This document shows, piece by piece, positions 1 through 7,877 of a stretch of 35,861 nt of DNA. How positions within the stretch are numbered: position 1 is the first letter of the stretch; each line of letters opens with the position of its first letter. Source of the stretch: Lachnospiraceae bacterium UBA3692. GTDB lineage: Bacteria > Bacillota > Clostridia > Lachnospirales > Lachnospiraceae. Position numbers and translations under genes: made by a program. Location of the stretch: the NCBI GenBank assembly GCA_002372815.1, contig DFIR01000104.1, forward strand, positions 1 to 35,861, in the 5' to 3' direction. The notes below the pieces were generated by a model. The model saw only the letters and a list, made by a program, of their open reading frames with translations, did not search any database and had not been told where the DNA came from.

Positions 1-172
1 GGCAGATCCTCTGCCCAGGTCAGGTTCGTCAAACCGCTCGTTCAAAAGTGTCTCTCCCGGATACGGGATGGCGGTTCCTTTCGTGCACACGCGGAGAACC
101 GGCCTACGACGCACCGGAGAAGCTGTCCGGGCGTGATGGCAGCGTGCCAGGACGCTTAATGGACGCTTTGTT

Positions 173-380
173 CTCTATTCCGTCCTGCTTTCGTACATCT
201 CTTGCCTGGCTTCCTCTGATGTACGTTTTGTGGCCGCTCTGCCCTCTATTCCGTCCCGCTTTCATACATCTCACCTCTGGCTTCCTCTGATGTACGTTTT
301 GCGGCCGCTCTGCCCTCTATTCCGTCCTGCTTCCGTACATCTCACCACTGGCTTCCTCTGATGTATGTTTTGTGCCCCCC
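173..380. repeat. 71-bp tandem repeat, three copies, each with a hairpin
   Basis: The phrase CTCTATTCCGTCC starts at 173, 244 and 315, giving an exact 71-bp period. Each copy carries a dyad: CGTACATC at 192 with GATGTACG at 218, CATACATC at 263 with GATGTACG at 289, and CGTACATC at 334 with GATGTATG at 360. Arm spacing is 26 bases in all three. The substitutions in copies 2 and 3 each give a G-U pair on one strand and a mismatch on the other. No protein repeat explains the period. Confidence 0.85.
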
Positions 381-385
381 TCTGC

Positions 386-465
386 ATAAAGACAGCCCGC
401 ATCCGTGCGCTCCACTTTGAACGAGCGGGTCGATCGTGGATCGAACGGATGCAGGCTGCCTTTAT
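386..465 (-). terminator. Long inverted repeat after treC, possible terminator or structured 3' end
   Basis: Bases 386-405 and 446-465 form near-perfect 20-bp arms, with two mismatching positions, around a 40-base loop. It begins about 13 bases beyond the treC stop on the minus strand, where a terminator is expected. There is no clear T-run after the stem, so factor-independent termination is uncertain; RNA stabilisation is an alternative. Confidence 0.45.
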
Positions 466-478
466 ACACTGTATGAAT

Positions 479-2119
479 TTACTTGTTTCTGAGATACGCA
501 GCCGCTTCAAACGGCCGAAGCACGGAAGCGGCCTCATCAGTCGCGTCCTCGGGATAGTTCGTCAGCAGGCAGCATCCCTCACGCAGAGCGGGTGCGCAGG
601 GCACTTCTGCTGCGGTCATGTTGCAGAGGACCGTCAGGACCTGGCCGTGCAGGGAGCGTTCGTAGGCGATCACGCCGTCCGCGCCTGCCGCCAGGAAGCG
701 GATATCTCCCTCCGCGATCACCGCGTACTCCTTGCGGAGCGAGGTGAGGGTCCTGTAGAAATGGAGGATGGAATCCGGATCCTTCTCTTCCGAGGCCGCG
801 TTGATATAAGTGTGGTTGGCGGGGATGCCGATCCAGGGCTCACCGGTGGTGAAGCCGGCCGTGTCCGTGCCGTCCCACTGCATGGGCGTCCGCCCGTTGT
901 CGCGGGAGCGCCGGGAGATCACTTCGAAAGCTTCTGCCTCCGTAAGCCCTCTCTCCAGCAGGATCCGGTAGTAGTTCAGGCTCTCCACATCCCGGTACTC
1001 ATCGATGCCCGAATAGCCGGGGTCCGTGATGCCCAGCTCGTCGCCCTGGTAGATGTAGGGCGTTCCGCGCATCATGTGGATCAGCATGGCCAGCATCTTG
1101 GCGGATTCCTTCCAGCAGCGCCCGTCGTCGCCGAAGCGGGAGACGCTGCGCGGCTGGTCGTGGTTGCACCAGAAGACCGCGTTCCAGCCGCCGCCTTCCT
1201 GCATGCCCTCCTGCCAGGTCCGGAAGATCTCCCCGAGCCGGGCGAGATCCGGCGCCTTCAGCGCCCATTTGTCGCCGCCGGCGTAGTCCACCTTCAGGTG
1301 ATGGAAGCTGAATGCCATGCTCAGCTCATGATCGGCGGGACGGGTGTAGCGGATGCAGTTGTCCAGCGAGGTCGAAGACATCTCGCCGACGGTCACCATG
1401 CTGCCGATCCCGGTGTCCGCCACAAGCTCCTGCAGGAACTCGTGCACGCGGGGGCCGTCCGTGTACATTCTCCGCCCGTCGCCCTCGTGGTCGTCCTCGA
1501 AGACCGGCGGTTTGGAGATGAGGTTGACGACGTCGAAGCGGAAACCGGAGACACCCTTGCCCTTCCAGAAGCGGATGACGTTCTTCAGTTCCTCCCGGAC
1601 CCTGGGATTCTCCCAGTTCAGGTCCGCCTGCGTCACATCGAACAGGTGCAGGTAGTATTTGCCGAGATGCGGCACATATTCCCACGCACTGCCCCCGAAT
1701 TTGGACACCCAGTTGGTCGGCTCGCGGCCGTCCACAGGATCACGGAAAATATAGTAGTCCATATACTCCGGATCCCCGGCCAGCGCCTTCTGGAACCAGC
1801 GGTGTTCGGTGGAGGTGTGGTTGAACACCATGTCGAACATCAGGCCGAGTCCCTGCTGACGCGCCTCCAGGATCAGGGCTTCGCAGTCCTCCATCGTGCC
1901 GAACATCGGGTTCACCGCACAGTAGTCGGAGATATCATACCCGTTGTCATTCATCGGCGAGGGGAAAAAGGGGGTGATCCATATATAGTCCACCCCCAGA
2001 CTTCTCACATAGGGGAGCTTGCTGCGGATGCCGTTCAGATCGCCGATCCCGTCGCCGTCGCTGTCGCAGAACGACTTGATATAAATCTGGTAGACCGTAC
2101 TGTTGTGAAAAGTATGCAT
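479..2119 (-). CDS. treC: Trehalose-6-phosphate hydrolase (GH13)
   Basis: This 546-residue cytoplasmic enzyme should split trehalose 6-phosphate, delivered by the PTS, into glucose and glucose 6-phosphate. It matches remembered TreC proteins nearly end to end: the N-terminal VYQIYIKSF segment, GFRFDVVNLISK with the nucleophile Asp196, TVGEMSSTS with the acid/base Glu246, and WCNHDQPR with the transition-state Asp321. An in-frame TTG at 2137 would add six residues, but it sits inside the treB stop and AAAGGAGG lies just before the ATG at 2119, so the ATG was chosen. It follows treB directly and is surely co-transcribed. The family also contains oligo-1,6-glucosidases, but the PTS neighbour and TreC-type motifs favour treC. 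Confidence 0.95.
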   Translation of the reverse strand: MHTFHNSTVYQIYIKSFCDSDGDGIGDLNGIRSKLPYVRSLGVDYIWITPFFPSPMNDNGYDISDYCAVNPMFGTMEDCEALILEARQQGLGLMFDMVFNHTSTEHRWFQKALAGDPEYMDYYIFRDPVDGREPTNWVSKFGGSAWEYVPHLGKYYLHLFDVTQADLNWENPRVREELKNVIRFWKGKGVSGFRFDVVNLISKPPVFEDDHEGDGRRMYTDGPRVHEFLQELVADTGIGSMVTVGEMSSTSLDNCIRYTRPADHELSMAFSFHHLKVDYAGGDKWALKAPDLARLGEIFRTWQEGMQEGGGWNAVFWCNHDQPRSVSRFGDDGRCWKESAKMLAMLIHMMRGTPYIYQGDELGITDPGYSGIDEYRDVESLNYYRILLERGLTEAEAFEVISRRSRDNGRTPMQWDGTDTAGFTTGEPWIGIPANHTYINAASEEKDPDSILHFYRTLTSLRKEYAVIAEGDIRFLAAGADGVIAYERSLHGQVLTVLCNMTAAEVPCAPALREGCCLLTNYPEDATDEAASVLRPFEAAAYLRNK

Positions 2120-2133
2120 CTCCCCTCCTTTAT

Positions 2134-4098
2134 TCAACGGATCTCCGCGATGGTGTCTCTGCCGGCCGCCACGCTCGTGCCTTCCGTGAAGTGGAAATCG
2201 GACATGCCGCCGTCGTCCGTGATCACGAGCATCGTCACCAGCGGATGGCCCGCAGCGCGGATCTTCGCGGGATCGAACTTGATCAGCTTCTGCCCGGCCT
2301 TCACGTGCTCACCCATCTTCACGAAGCACTCGAACCCGTCGCCGTTCATGCCGACCGTATCCAGGCCGATGTGCAGAAGGATCTCCACGCCGTTGTCCAG
2401 CGTCAGACCGACGGCATGATTGCTCTCATCCATGGTCACGGAAACCGTTCCGTCGGCAGGTGCCACCAGGCAGTCATCCGTGGGATCGATCGCCATGCCT
2501 TCTCCGAGCGCCTTGGAAGCAAAGACCTGGTCCGGCACATTCTCGATATTGACGGTGGTTCCGGAGAGGAACGCCACGAGATCCACGGGCTTGCCGGCGT
2601 TCGCAGCCTTCACTTCTTCCGCCGCCGCGGCAGCTTCCGCCTCGGCCGCCTCTTCCAGCGCCTCGCGCTCAGCTTCCACATCCGTGCCCTTGCGCTTGCC
2701 GATGATCATGGTCAATACAAAAGGTATCACAACCGCGAGCAGCATGCAAAAAGCATATTTCAGCCAGCTCGGTGCCTGCATGGAAAGGATGCCCGGAAGG
2801 CCGCCGACGCCGATCGCGTTGGCCGTGCAGCCCATGAGGACGGACAGGCAGCCTGCGATGGCACTGCCGGTCATGCCGCAGAGGAAAGGAAAGTTGTACT
2901 TCATGTTGACGCCGAAGATCGCCGGCTCTGTGACGCCCAGGTAGCAGGAGATGCAGGCGGGGATGTTGACTTCCTGTCTCGCGGCGTTCTTCTTCTGCAG
3001 GCGGATCATGCCGAGGACGGCACTGCCCTGCGCGATGTTGGAGAGCGCGATCATGGGCCACAGCATCGTGCCGCCGGTCGCCTGGATCAGCTGCATGTCG
3101 ATGGCGTTGGTCATGTGGTGCAGACCGGTGATGACGAGCGGCGCATAGACGAATCCGAAGATCGCGCCGAACAGGGCCTTGACCGGGCCGGTGATACCGG
3201 CGAGGACGACCTTCGCGACGATGTCGCCGAGGAACCAGCCGATGGGGCCGAGAATGAAGTGGGCCGCCATGACCGCCAGAAGCAGCGAGCAGAACGGGAC
3301 GAGGATCATCTGCAGGACCTGCGGGACGATCTTCTTGAAGAATTTCTCAAGGTAGACCAGTGCGAAGGCCGCCAGGATCGCCGGGATCACCTGCGCCTGA
3401 TAACCGATCTTATGCACCTGGGCAAAACCGAAGTCCCACGTATACGCCGCCCATGTCTCCTCCGTCGCGGAAGCCACGGCGTAGGCGTTCAGGAGCTGGC
3501 CGGAGACGAGCGTCAGGCCCAGGATGATGCCGAGGATCTCGGTCGTACCTTTCTTCTTGGCCACAGACCAGCAGATGCCGACCGGCAGCATGTGGAAGAT
3601 CGCCTCGCCGAGGAGCCAGAGGAAGTTGTCGACGGTCGCCCAGAAGGGGAACACGTCGCAGATGGTCTTCGTGCCGTTCTCCAGAATGTACATGGAGTCG
3701 ATCACGTTCCGGAAGCCCAGGATGAGACCGCCGGTGATGATCGCCGGGATCAGCGGAGCGAAGATCTCCGCGAGATCGCTCATCAGACGCTGCAGGAACG
3801 TCTGGTTCTGCTTGGCCTGTGATTTCAGTTCGGCCTTGGAAATGCCGGAAATACCGGAAACAGCCACGAAATCATCATAGAAATCCGCGACCTGGTTGCC
3901 GATGATGACCTGGAACTGACCCGCCTGCGTGAAGGTACCCTTCACAGAGGGCAGCTTCTCGATCTTCGCCACGTCCGCGATGGACGGATCATTCAGGACG
4001 AACCGCATTCTTGTGACGCAATGTGTGATCGCCGCGACATTCTCCTTGCCGCCGACCAGTTCGAGCAGCTTCGCTGCATCCTGCTGAAACTTTCCCAT
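2134..4098 (-). CDS. treB: PTS trehalose-specific EIIBC with fused EIIA
   Basis: This membrane permease imports and phosphorylates trehalose to trehalose 6-phosphate using HPr-derived phosphate. At 654 residues it has the order IIB (about 1-85, active Cys27 in ITHCVTRMRF), IIC (about 105-470, many hydrophobic segments), an Ala/Glu-rich linker (about 475-505) and a C-terminal IIA of the glucose family (about 510-654). Active His576 lies in LLHIGLDT. Many TreB proteins lack the IIA domain and borrow one; this one is self-contained. An AAAGGGGG ribosome site precedes the ATG. Trehalose rather than another glucoside or sucrose is inferred from treC next to it and the TreR-like regulator upstream. 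Confidence 0.93.
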   Translation of the reverse strand: MGKFQQDAAKLLELVGGKENVAAITHCVTRMRFVLNDPSIADVAKIEKLPSVKGTFTQAGQFQVIIGNQVADFYDDFVAVSGISGISKAELKSQAKQNQTFLQRLMSDLAEIFAPLIPAIITGGLILGFRNVIDSMYILENGTKTICDVFPFWATVDNFLWLLGEAIFHMLPVGICWSVAKKKGTTEILGIILGLTLVSGQLLNAYAVASATEETWAAYTWDFGFAQVHKIGYQAQVIPAILAAFALVYLEKFFKKIVPQVLQMILVPFCSLLLAVMAAHFILGPIGWFLGDIVAKVVLAGITGPVKALFGAIFGFVYAPLVITGLHHMTNAIDMQLIQATGGTMLWPMIALSNIAQGSAVLGMIRLQKKNAARQEVNIPACISCYLGVTEPAIFGVNMKYNFPFLCGMTGSAIAGCLSVLMGCTANAIGVGGLPGILSMQAPSWLKYAFCMLLAVVIPFVLTMIIGKRKGTDVEAEREALEEAAEAEAAAAAEEVKAANAGKPVDLVAFLSGTTVNIENVPDQVFASKALGEGMAIDPTDDCLVAPADGTVSVTMDESNHAVGLTLDNGVEILLHIGLDTVGMNGDGFECFVKMGEHVKAGQKLIKFDPAKIRAAGHPLVTMLVITDDGGMSDFHFTEGTSVAAGRDTIAEIR

Positions 4099-4148
4099 TT
4101 GGATCCCCCTTTCGGATGTCGGGTAAAGTCATATAGTAGCTTACTTAT

Positions 4149-4179
4149 TTAAACTAATACGTTCAAACGTGTTAGTCAA
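4149..4179 (-). promoter_or_regulatory. treB promoter overlapped by a TreR-type operator dyad
   Basis: On the minus strand TTGACT (4179-4174) is followed after 17 bases by TAGTTT (4156-4151). An inverted repeat at 4153-4176, half-site ACTAAYACGTTY, fills the promoter core with 10 of 12 positions matching. A repressor bound there would block RNA polymerase. TreR as the binder is inferred from adjacency. Confidence 0.65.
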
Positions 4180-4228
4180 TACATGATATCGTTTTCAATA
4201 TCACAGAATTTCACTATCCCGCAGCACG

Positions 4229-4256
4229 AAAAAAGGGAGCCCTCCCGGGTCTCCCT
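4229..4256 (-). terminator. Terminator of treR
   Basis: On the minus strand AGGGAG (4256-4251) pairs with CTCCCT (4239-4234) around a GC-rich loop and is followed by six T residues. It lies between the treR stop and the treB promoter, so treR and treBC are separate units. Confidence 0.75.
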
Positions 4257-4327
4257 CTCCTGCTCCGTGTTCCTGCTGCGGTCCTGCCGTTCCGGCTCCA
4301 TGGTCTGTCGCCTCGGCCGGCGCGGCC

Positions 4328-5074
4328 TCACTGGTTTCTGTCTGCGCTGTAGGCGTGTTTTCTCCGCGCAACTGTGTAGAACGAGAAATATTTCGGTTTA
4401 TGGCGCGACTGGGTGTACTCGAACATCTCCCCTTCCGCGTTGTAGGTCTCCGACGTGACGACGGCCATCGCGTGGCAGTCGGACAGGTCCATGACCTTCT
4501 CGTCCATCTCGGTCGGCTCCTCCACCGTGAGGACCCTCTTGGTCGTCACGATCGTATCACCGAGTTCCTTTTCCAGATAATCATAGACGGACTGCTCCGC
4601 GATCTCCGGCGTCAGCCCGGGAATGATCCTCGTCAGGAAGAAATTGTTGTCGAGGATGACCGGCTCCCCGTCCAGCAGGCGCAGCCGCTGGATGAAGTAG
4701 ACTTCCTCTCCCTCCGAGAACCCGGTCTTCCTCGAGAGCCGTCTGTCCACGGTCAGGGTGGTGAACTCCAGCACCTTCGTCCGGTAATCCCGCCCGTTGC
4801 GGGCAAAAGCCTCCCGCATCGTCTCGATCTCCCCGAACGCGAACCGGTTCGCGGGCGGCTCCCGGTAGATGACGACGACGCCCTTCCCGTGGATGCTCTG
4901 CACATAGCTGTCCTCCGCAAGCATCGCGATCGCTCTGCGCACAGTGCCTCTCGAGCACTTGAATCTCGCGCTCAGCATCGTCTCCGACGGCAGGAACGTC
5001 TGCGGCTTGTAGACACCGCTCTCGATCTTCTCCTTCAGATCCTGGTAGATTCCCGAATATCGCTCTGACGGCAT
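4328..5074 (-). CDS. treR: GntR-family (HutC/TreR type) repressor of the trehalose operon
   Basis: This 248-residue DNA-binding regulator has an N-terminal winged helix of GntR type (about 5-70, with LPSETMLSARFKCSRGTVRRA as the recognition region) and a C-terminal UTRA ligand-binding domain (about 95-240). In the family, trehalose 6-phosphate is the usual inducer of TreR. An upstream in-frame start at 5152 would add 26 residues unlike the family; the ATG at 5074 has GAGGGGAG seven bases ahead and begins MPSERYSGIYQDL as relatives do. Its own terminator ends it before the treB promoter, whose core carries a dyad that this protein probably binds. Confidence 0.88.
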   Translation of the reverse strand: MPSERYSGIYQDLKEKIESGVYKPQTFLPSETMLSARFKCSRGTVRRAIAMLAEDSYVQSIHGKGVVVIYREPPANRFAFGEIETMREAFARNGRDYRTKVLEFTTLTVDRRLSRKTGFSEGEEVYFIQRLRLLDGEPVILDNNFFLTRIIPGLTPEIAEQSVYDYLEKELGDTIVTTKRVLTVEEPTEMDEKVMDLSDCHAMAVVTSETYNAEGEMFEYTQSRHKPKYFSFYTVARRKHAYSADRNQ

Positions 5075-5114
5075 GATGTACTCCCCTCGCTGTCTCTCAG
5101 CATCCGCTCTGTCC

Positions 5115-5128
5115 GAACAAGTTTGTTC
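5115..5128. promoter_or_regulatory. Palindrome in the treR leader
   Basis: GAACAA-GT-TTGTTC is a 6-bp-arm palindrome about 40 bases upstream of the treR start codon. A position this close to the gene suggests an operator, possibly autoregulatory, although its half-site differs from the dyad ahead of treB. Confidence 0.35.
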
Positions 5129-5194
5129 ATGGGTATTGGCACATTTCAACAAAATATTCTACCATACGGCAGAGCGAATCACAACCGCCGCAAT

Positions 5195-5371
5195 TTACGC
5201 CGGGACCGGCAGCAGGATCTGCAGGGTGAAGAGGCCGTCGGCGGTGGAGAATTCCATGGTCCCGCCGTATTTTTCCGCCAGGAAGCGGATACTCTTCATG
5301 CCGAAGCCGTGGTTGGCGGAATCTTCTTTGTGGCTCTGCGGCAGCTGTCCGGAGGTGATGGGTTCGCCCGC
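5195..5371 (-). pseudogene. C-terminal remnant of a GHKL sensor histidine kinase
   Basis: On the minus strand this reads about 58 residues typical of the end of an AgrC-like GHKL kinase ATPase domain: AGEPITSGQLPQSHKEDSAN, the G2 box HGFGMKSI, RFLAEKYGG and a final ADGLFTLQILLP before a stop. Everything upstream is missing: no N box, phospho-acceptor His or membrane sensor domain. In place of the upstream part lies the 70-bp hairpin repeat array. The reading frame continues upstream to 5467, but those residues come from repeat DNA and resemble nothing. This is best read as a deletion relic whose 3' end survives; a tiny functional ATPase fragment is unlikely. No response regulator partner is in the window. 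Confidence 0.7.
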
Positions 5372-5376
5372 GTAGG

Positions 5377-5565
5377 GAAGGCGGGGCCGTGGACATCTCT
5401 CCATGGCCCCGTCTTCGCCCCTTCTCTTCTTTTCCGGCTTCCGGGGTGATAACGGGGCGGCAGGCATCTTCTGTCGCCCCGCTATCGCCCTTTTTCTTCT
5501 TTTCTGGCTTCCGGGGCGATAACGGGGCGGTAAGCATCTTCTACAGCCCCGTTATCGCCCCTTAG
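5377..5565. repeat. 70-bp tandem repeat array with strong hairpins
   Basis: The phrase CGCCC(C/T)TT recurs at 5416, 5486 and 5556, an exact 70-bp period. Each unit holds a hairpin: GATAACGGGGCG/CGCCCCGCTATC at 5448-5486, GATAACGGGGC/GCCCCGTTATC (perfect, 11 bp) at 5518-5556, and a diverged CGGGGCC/GGCCCCG at 5382-5411. The arms differ between units while pairing is kept. The array abuts the kinase remnant. Confidence 0.85.
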
Positions 5566-5653
5566 TTTATTTTAAGCTTCGCCGTGTATTCTCTCCATAA
5601 ACAAGTAAGACCGCCGGAGCCGGACAGGCTTGCGGCGGAGAAGGAGGTAAGAA

Positions 5654-6691
5654 ATGGATACATCAAAGCGCATCGTCCTGATCCCGGCCTATCAGCCGGA
5701 CACTGCGTTAATACCTTTCACAGAAGATCTTGTCAGCGCCGGCTTCCAAGCCATCGTAGTGGATGACGGTTCAGGGGCGGCCTGCGCGGAAATCTTCACA
5801 AGGCTCTCCGGGATGGAGGGAGTCACCGTTCTGACACACGAAATCAACCGCGGCAAAGGGGCCGCCCTGAAGACCGGCCTGCGGTATATTGCGGATCACT
5901 TTCCGATTCCTTATACCGTCGTCACCGCTGATGCGGACGGACAGCACAAGGTCGGGGACATCTGCCGGGTCTGCCGGGAGGCGGAAACATCTCCGGAGGC
6001 GCTGGTCCTCGGAAGCCGGCGCTTCGACGGTCAGGTCCCGCTCCGCAGCCGGATCGGCAACACGATCACCCGCACCGTCTTCCGCCTCACCAGCGGCGCG
6101 AAAGTCTATGACACGCAGACAGGCCTGCGCGCCTTCTCGGACGAGCTCGTGCCGCGCATGCTGGCAGTGTCCGGCGACCGGTACGAATACGAGATGCAGG
6201 TGCTGCTGACCGCGGCGCGAAGCGGGATCCCTCTCCGGGAAATATGGATCGAGACCGTCTACTTCGACGGCAACGCTTCGTCCCACTTTGACACTGTCCG
6301 GGACTCCTTCCGGATCTACCGGGAGATCCTGCACTTCTCAGGCGCCTCCCTGGTCAGCTTCTGTCTGGATTATCTGCTGTTCTGCTGTTTCCTGGCAGTC
6401 TCAGGCAGTCTGGTCCTGTCCAACGTCGCGGCGCGTCTCATCAGCGCAGCCTGCAACTACACACTGAACCGGCGGCTCGTCTTCCGCAGTGATGCAGCTG
6501 TCTCTGCGTCCGCCCCGGCGTACGCGCTTCTGGCGGCCCTCATCCTTCTCAGCGGCACCGTCCTGCTGAAGGGCCTGTCGCTGCTCGGCATCAGCGGCTA
6601 CCTGGCCAAGATCGCCGTCGAAGTGGTCATGTTCGCAGTCAGTTTCATCGTACAGCGGTCCTGTGTCTTCCGCCCCGGGATCCGCTCCTGA
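5654..6691 (+). CDS. GT2-family glycosyltransferase with C-terminal GtrA-like membrane domain
   Basis: The 345-residue protein joins a cytosolic glycosyltransferase family 2 domain (about 1-225) to a GtrA-like four-helix membrane domain (about 228-340). The GT2 part shows the dolichol/polyprenyl-phosphate sugar synthase pattern: IPAYQP, VVDDGS (residues 35-40), NRGKGAALKTG and DADGQH (93-98) for nucleotide-sugar and metal binding. Such fusions probably make and flip a polyprenyl-phosphate-linked sugar for envelope glycosylation; acceptor and sugar cannot be read here. AAGGAGG lies six bases before the ATG. It heads a plus-strand cassette with a phosphodiester glycosidase 22 bases downstream and a small membrane protein. 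Confidence 0.9.
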   Translation: MDTSKRIVLIPAYQPDTALIPFTEDLVSAGFQAIVVDDGSGAACAEIFTRLSGMEGVTVLTHEINRGKGAALKTGLRYIADHFPIPYTVVTADADGQHKVGDICRVCREAETSPEALVLGSRRFDGQVPLRSRIGNTITRTVFRLTSGAKVYDTQTGLRAFSDELVPRMLAVSGDRYEYEMQVLLTAARSGIPLREIWIETVYFDGNASSHFDTVRDSFRIYREILHFSGASLVSFCLDYLLFCCFLAVSGSLVLSNVAARLISAACNYTLNRRLVFRSDAAVSASAPAYALLAALILLSGTVLLKGLSLLGISGYLAKIAVEVVMFAVSFIVQRSCVFRPGIRS

Positions 6692-6713
6692 ACGAATAAA
6701 AAAGGAGGTCCTC

Positions 6714-7877
6714 ATGAAAAAACATCTATGGCCGGCCGCCTTCACGGCCTGCCTCACAGCTTTTACCATCTACATCGCCCTGGACACGTTCGTTCTCACC
6801 ACACCCATGCAGACGAACGCGACGGAAATGAACATGTCCGTATTTGAGGAGGAATCTGTCGCGCAGGTCTCCCCCTCTCCTTCGGGGTCCGGCTCTTCCC
6901 CGGAAGTGTCCTCTTCAGACGAGGGGTCCTCGTCTGCCTCCTCCTCCGAAAAGAAGCGCCATAAGAGCAGGCACGATTCCGACGACAGCGGTGCCGGCTC
7001 GAAGAGCGACGACGGCAACAGCAGAGACAGCAGCAGCGACAGTGACAGCAGCGATGCCAGCGACAGCAGTGACCGCGGCAGCAGTGATGCCAGCGACAGC
7101 AGCAGCCGTGACAGCACCGGTACGCAGGACGACACCGTCACTGCTGCAGGATCGGAGGTCATCGGCACCTACGAAGACGAGAACATGACGATCACCGTAA
7201 CCCGCTGCACCGTGGAGGACACGGAGGTCTATACGGCCGACGTGAAACTGTCCTCCGCCCAGTACCTGAAGACGGCTTTCGCAGAAGATACCTACGGCAG
7301 GAACGTCACGGAGACGACTTCCGACATGGCTGCCGCCAAGGACGCGGTCCTGGCCGTCAACGGCGACTACTACGGCGCGCAGGAGACCGGCTATGTCATC
7401 CGCAACGGCGTGGTCTACCGCGAGACGGCGGGCAGCAATGAGGTGCTCTGCATCTATCCGGACGGCACCATGGAGATCGTCGATCCCTCCGAGGTCACCG
7501 CGCAGGAGCTGGCGGACAGGGGCGTCTGGCAGGCTTTCTCCTTTGGGCCCGCTCTGGTGGAGAGCGGTGAGATCGCTGTCTCGGAAGGCGAAGAAGTCGG
7601 CAAAGCCATGGCAGACAACCCCCGCACCGCGATCGGCGTCATCGACACACTGCACTACGTTCTGGTGGTCTCGGACGGCCGCACGGACGAGAGCGAGGGG
7701 CTCAGTCTCCGCGAACTCGCTTCCTACATGCAGTCCCTGGGTGTGCAGACCGCCTATAACCTGGACGGCGGCGGCTCCTCCACCATGGTCTTTCAGGGGA
7801 CCGTCGTCAACAATCCTACAACTACCGGCAACCGGATCAAAGAAAGAGAGGTGAGCGACATTGTCTACATCGGATGA
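6714..7877 (+). CDS. Membrane-anchored phosphodiester glycosidase (NAGPA/DUF2233 type) with Ser/Asp linker
   Basis: This 387-residue exported protein has a single N-terminal hydrophobic segment (about 6-30) without a clear cleavage site. A long Ser/Asp/Lys low-complexity stretch (about 58-141) resembles the Sdr linkers of surface proteins and should span the cell wall. The C-terminal phosphodiester glycosidase domain (about 145-387) carries AVNGDYYG, FGPALV, NPRTAIGV and NLDGGGSSTM, the last being the family hallmark (from residue 349). Members of the family remove sugars linked through phosphodiesters, as in mannose 6-phosphate uncovering enzyme, or act on envelope polymers. The ATG at 6714 follows AAAGGAGG; an earlier frame opening at 6663 is inside the preceding gene. 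Substrate unknown; a phosphate-linked glycan made with the neighbouring GT2 is a reasonable inference. Confidence 0.88.
   Translation: MKKHLWPAAFTACLTAFTIYIALDTFVLTTPMQTNATEMNMSVFEEESVAQVSPSPSGSGSSPEVSSSDEGSSSASSSEKKRHKSRHDSDDSGAGSKSDDGNSRDSSSDSDSSDASDSSDRGSSDASDSSSRDSTGTQDDTVTAAGSEVIGTYEDENMTITVTRCTVEDTEVYTADVKLSSAQYLKTAFAEDTYGRNVTETTSDMAAAKDAVLAVNGDYYGAQETGYVIRNGVVYRETAGSNEVLCIYPDGTMEIVDPSEVTAQELADRGVWQAFSFGPALVESGEIAVSEGEEVGKAMADNPRTAIGVIDTLHYVLVVSDGRTDESEGLSLRELASYMQSLGVQTAYNLDGGGSSTMVFQGTVVNNPTTTGNRIKEREVSDIVYIG

Larger units (their letters stand above)
1..478. other. Gene-free stretch downstream of treC
   Basis: No convincing coding region lies here; the short open frames are low-quality and lack ribosome sites. 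It holds a three-copy 71-bp tandem repeat (about 173-380), a 20-bp-arm inverted repeat just after the treC stop (386-465), and a 13-bp motif at 34-46 (core CCGCTCGTTCAAA) that recurs in inverted orientation at 416-428. The paired 13-mers bracket the repeat array, so the stretch may be one structured intergenic element. Confidence 0.6.
5075..5653. other. Intergenic stretch with kinase remnant and hairpin repeats
   Basis: No intact gene is seen between treR and the glycosyltransferase. It contains a 14-bp dyad near the treR start, a C-terminal fragment of a GHKL histidine kinase on the minus strand, and a 70-bp tandem repeat array. Promoters for both flanking genes should lie here but none is clear enough to call. 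Confidence 0.6.

Noticed and set aside
48..290. Small plus-strand frame in the left-end intergenic region
   Set aside because: It is translated from the 71-bp repeats, lacks a ribosome site and resembles no protein.
365..3822. Long plus-strand open frames opposite treC and treB (684 and 543 residues)
   Set aside because: They are antisense frames of GC-rich genes: Arg/His/Asp-rich, no family resemblance and no ribosome sites, while the minus strand encodes clear TreC and TreB.
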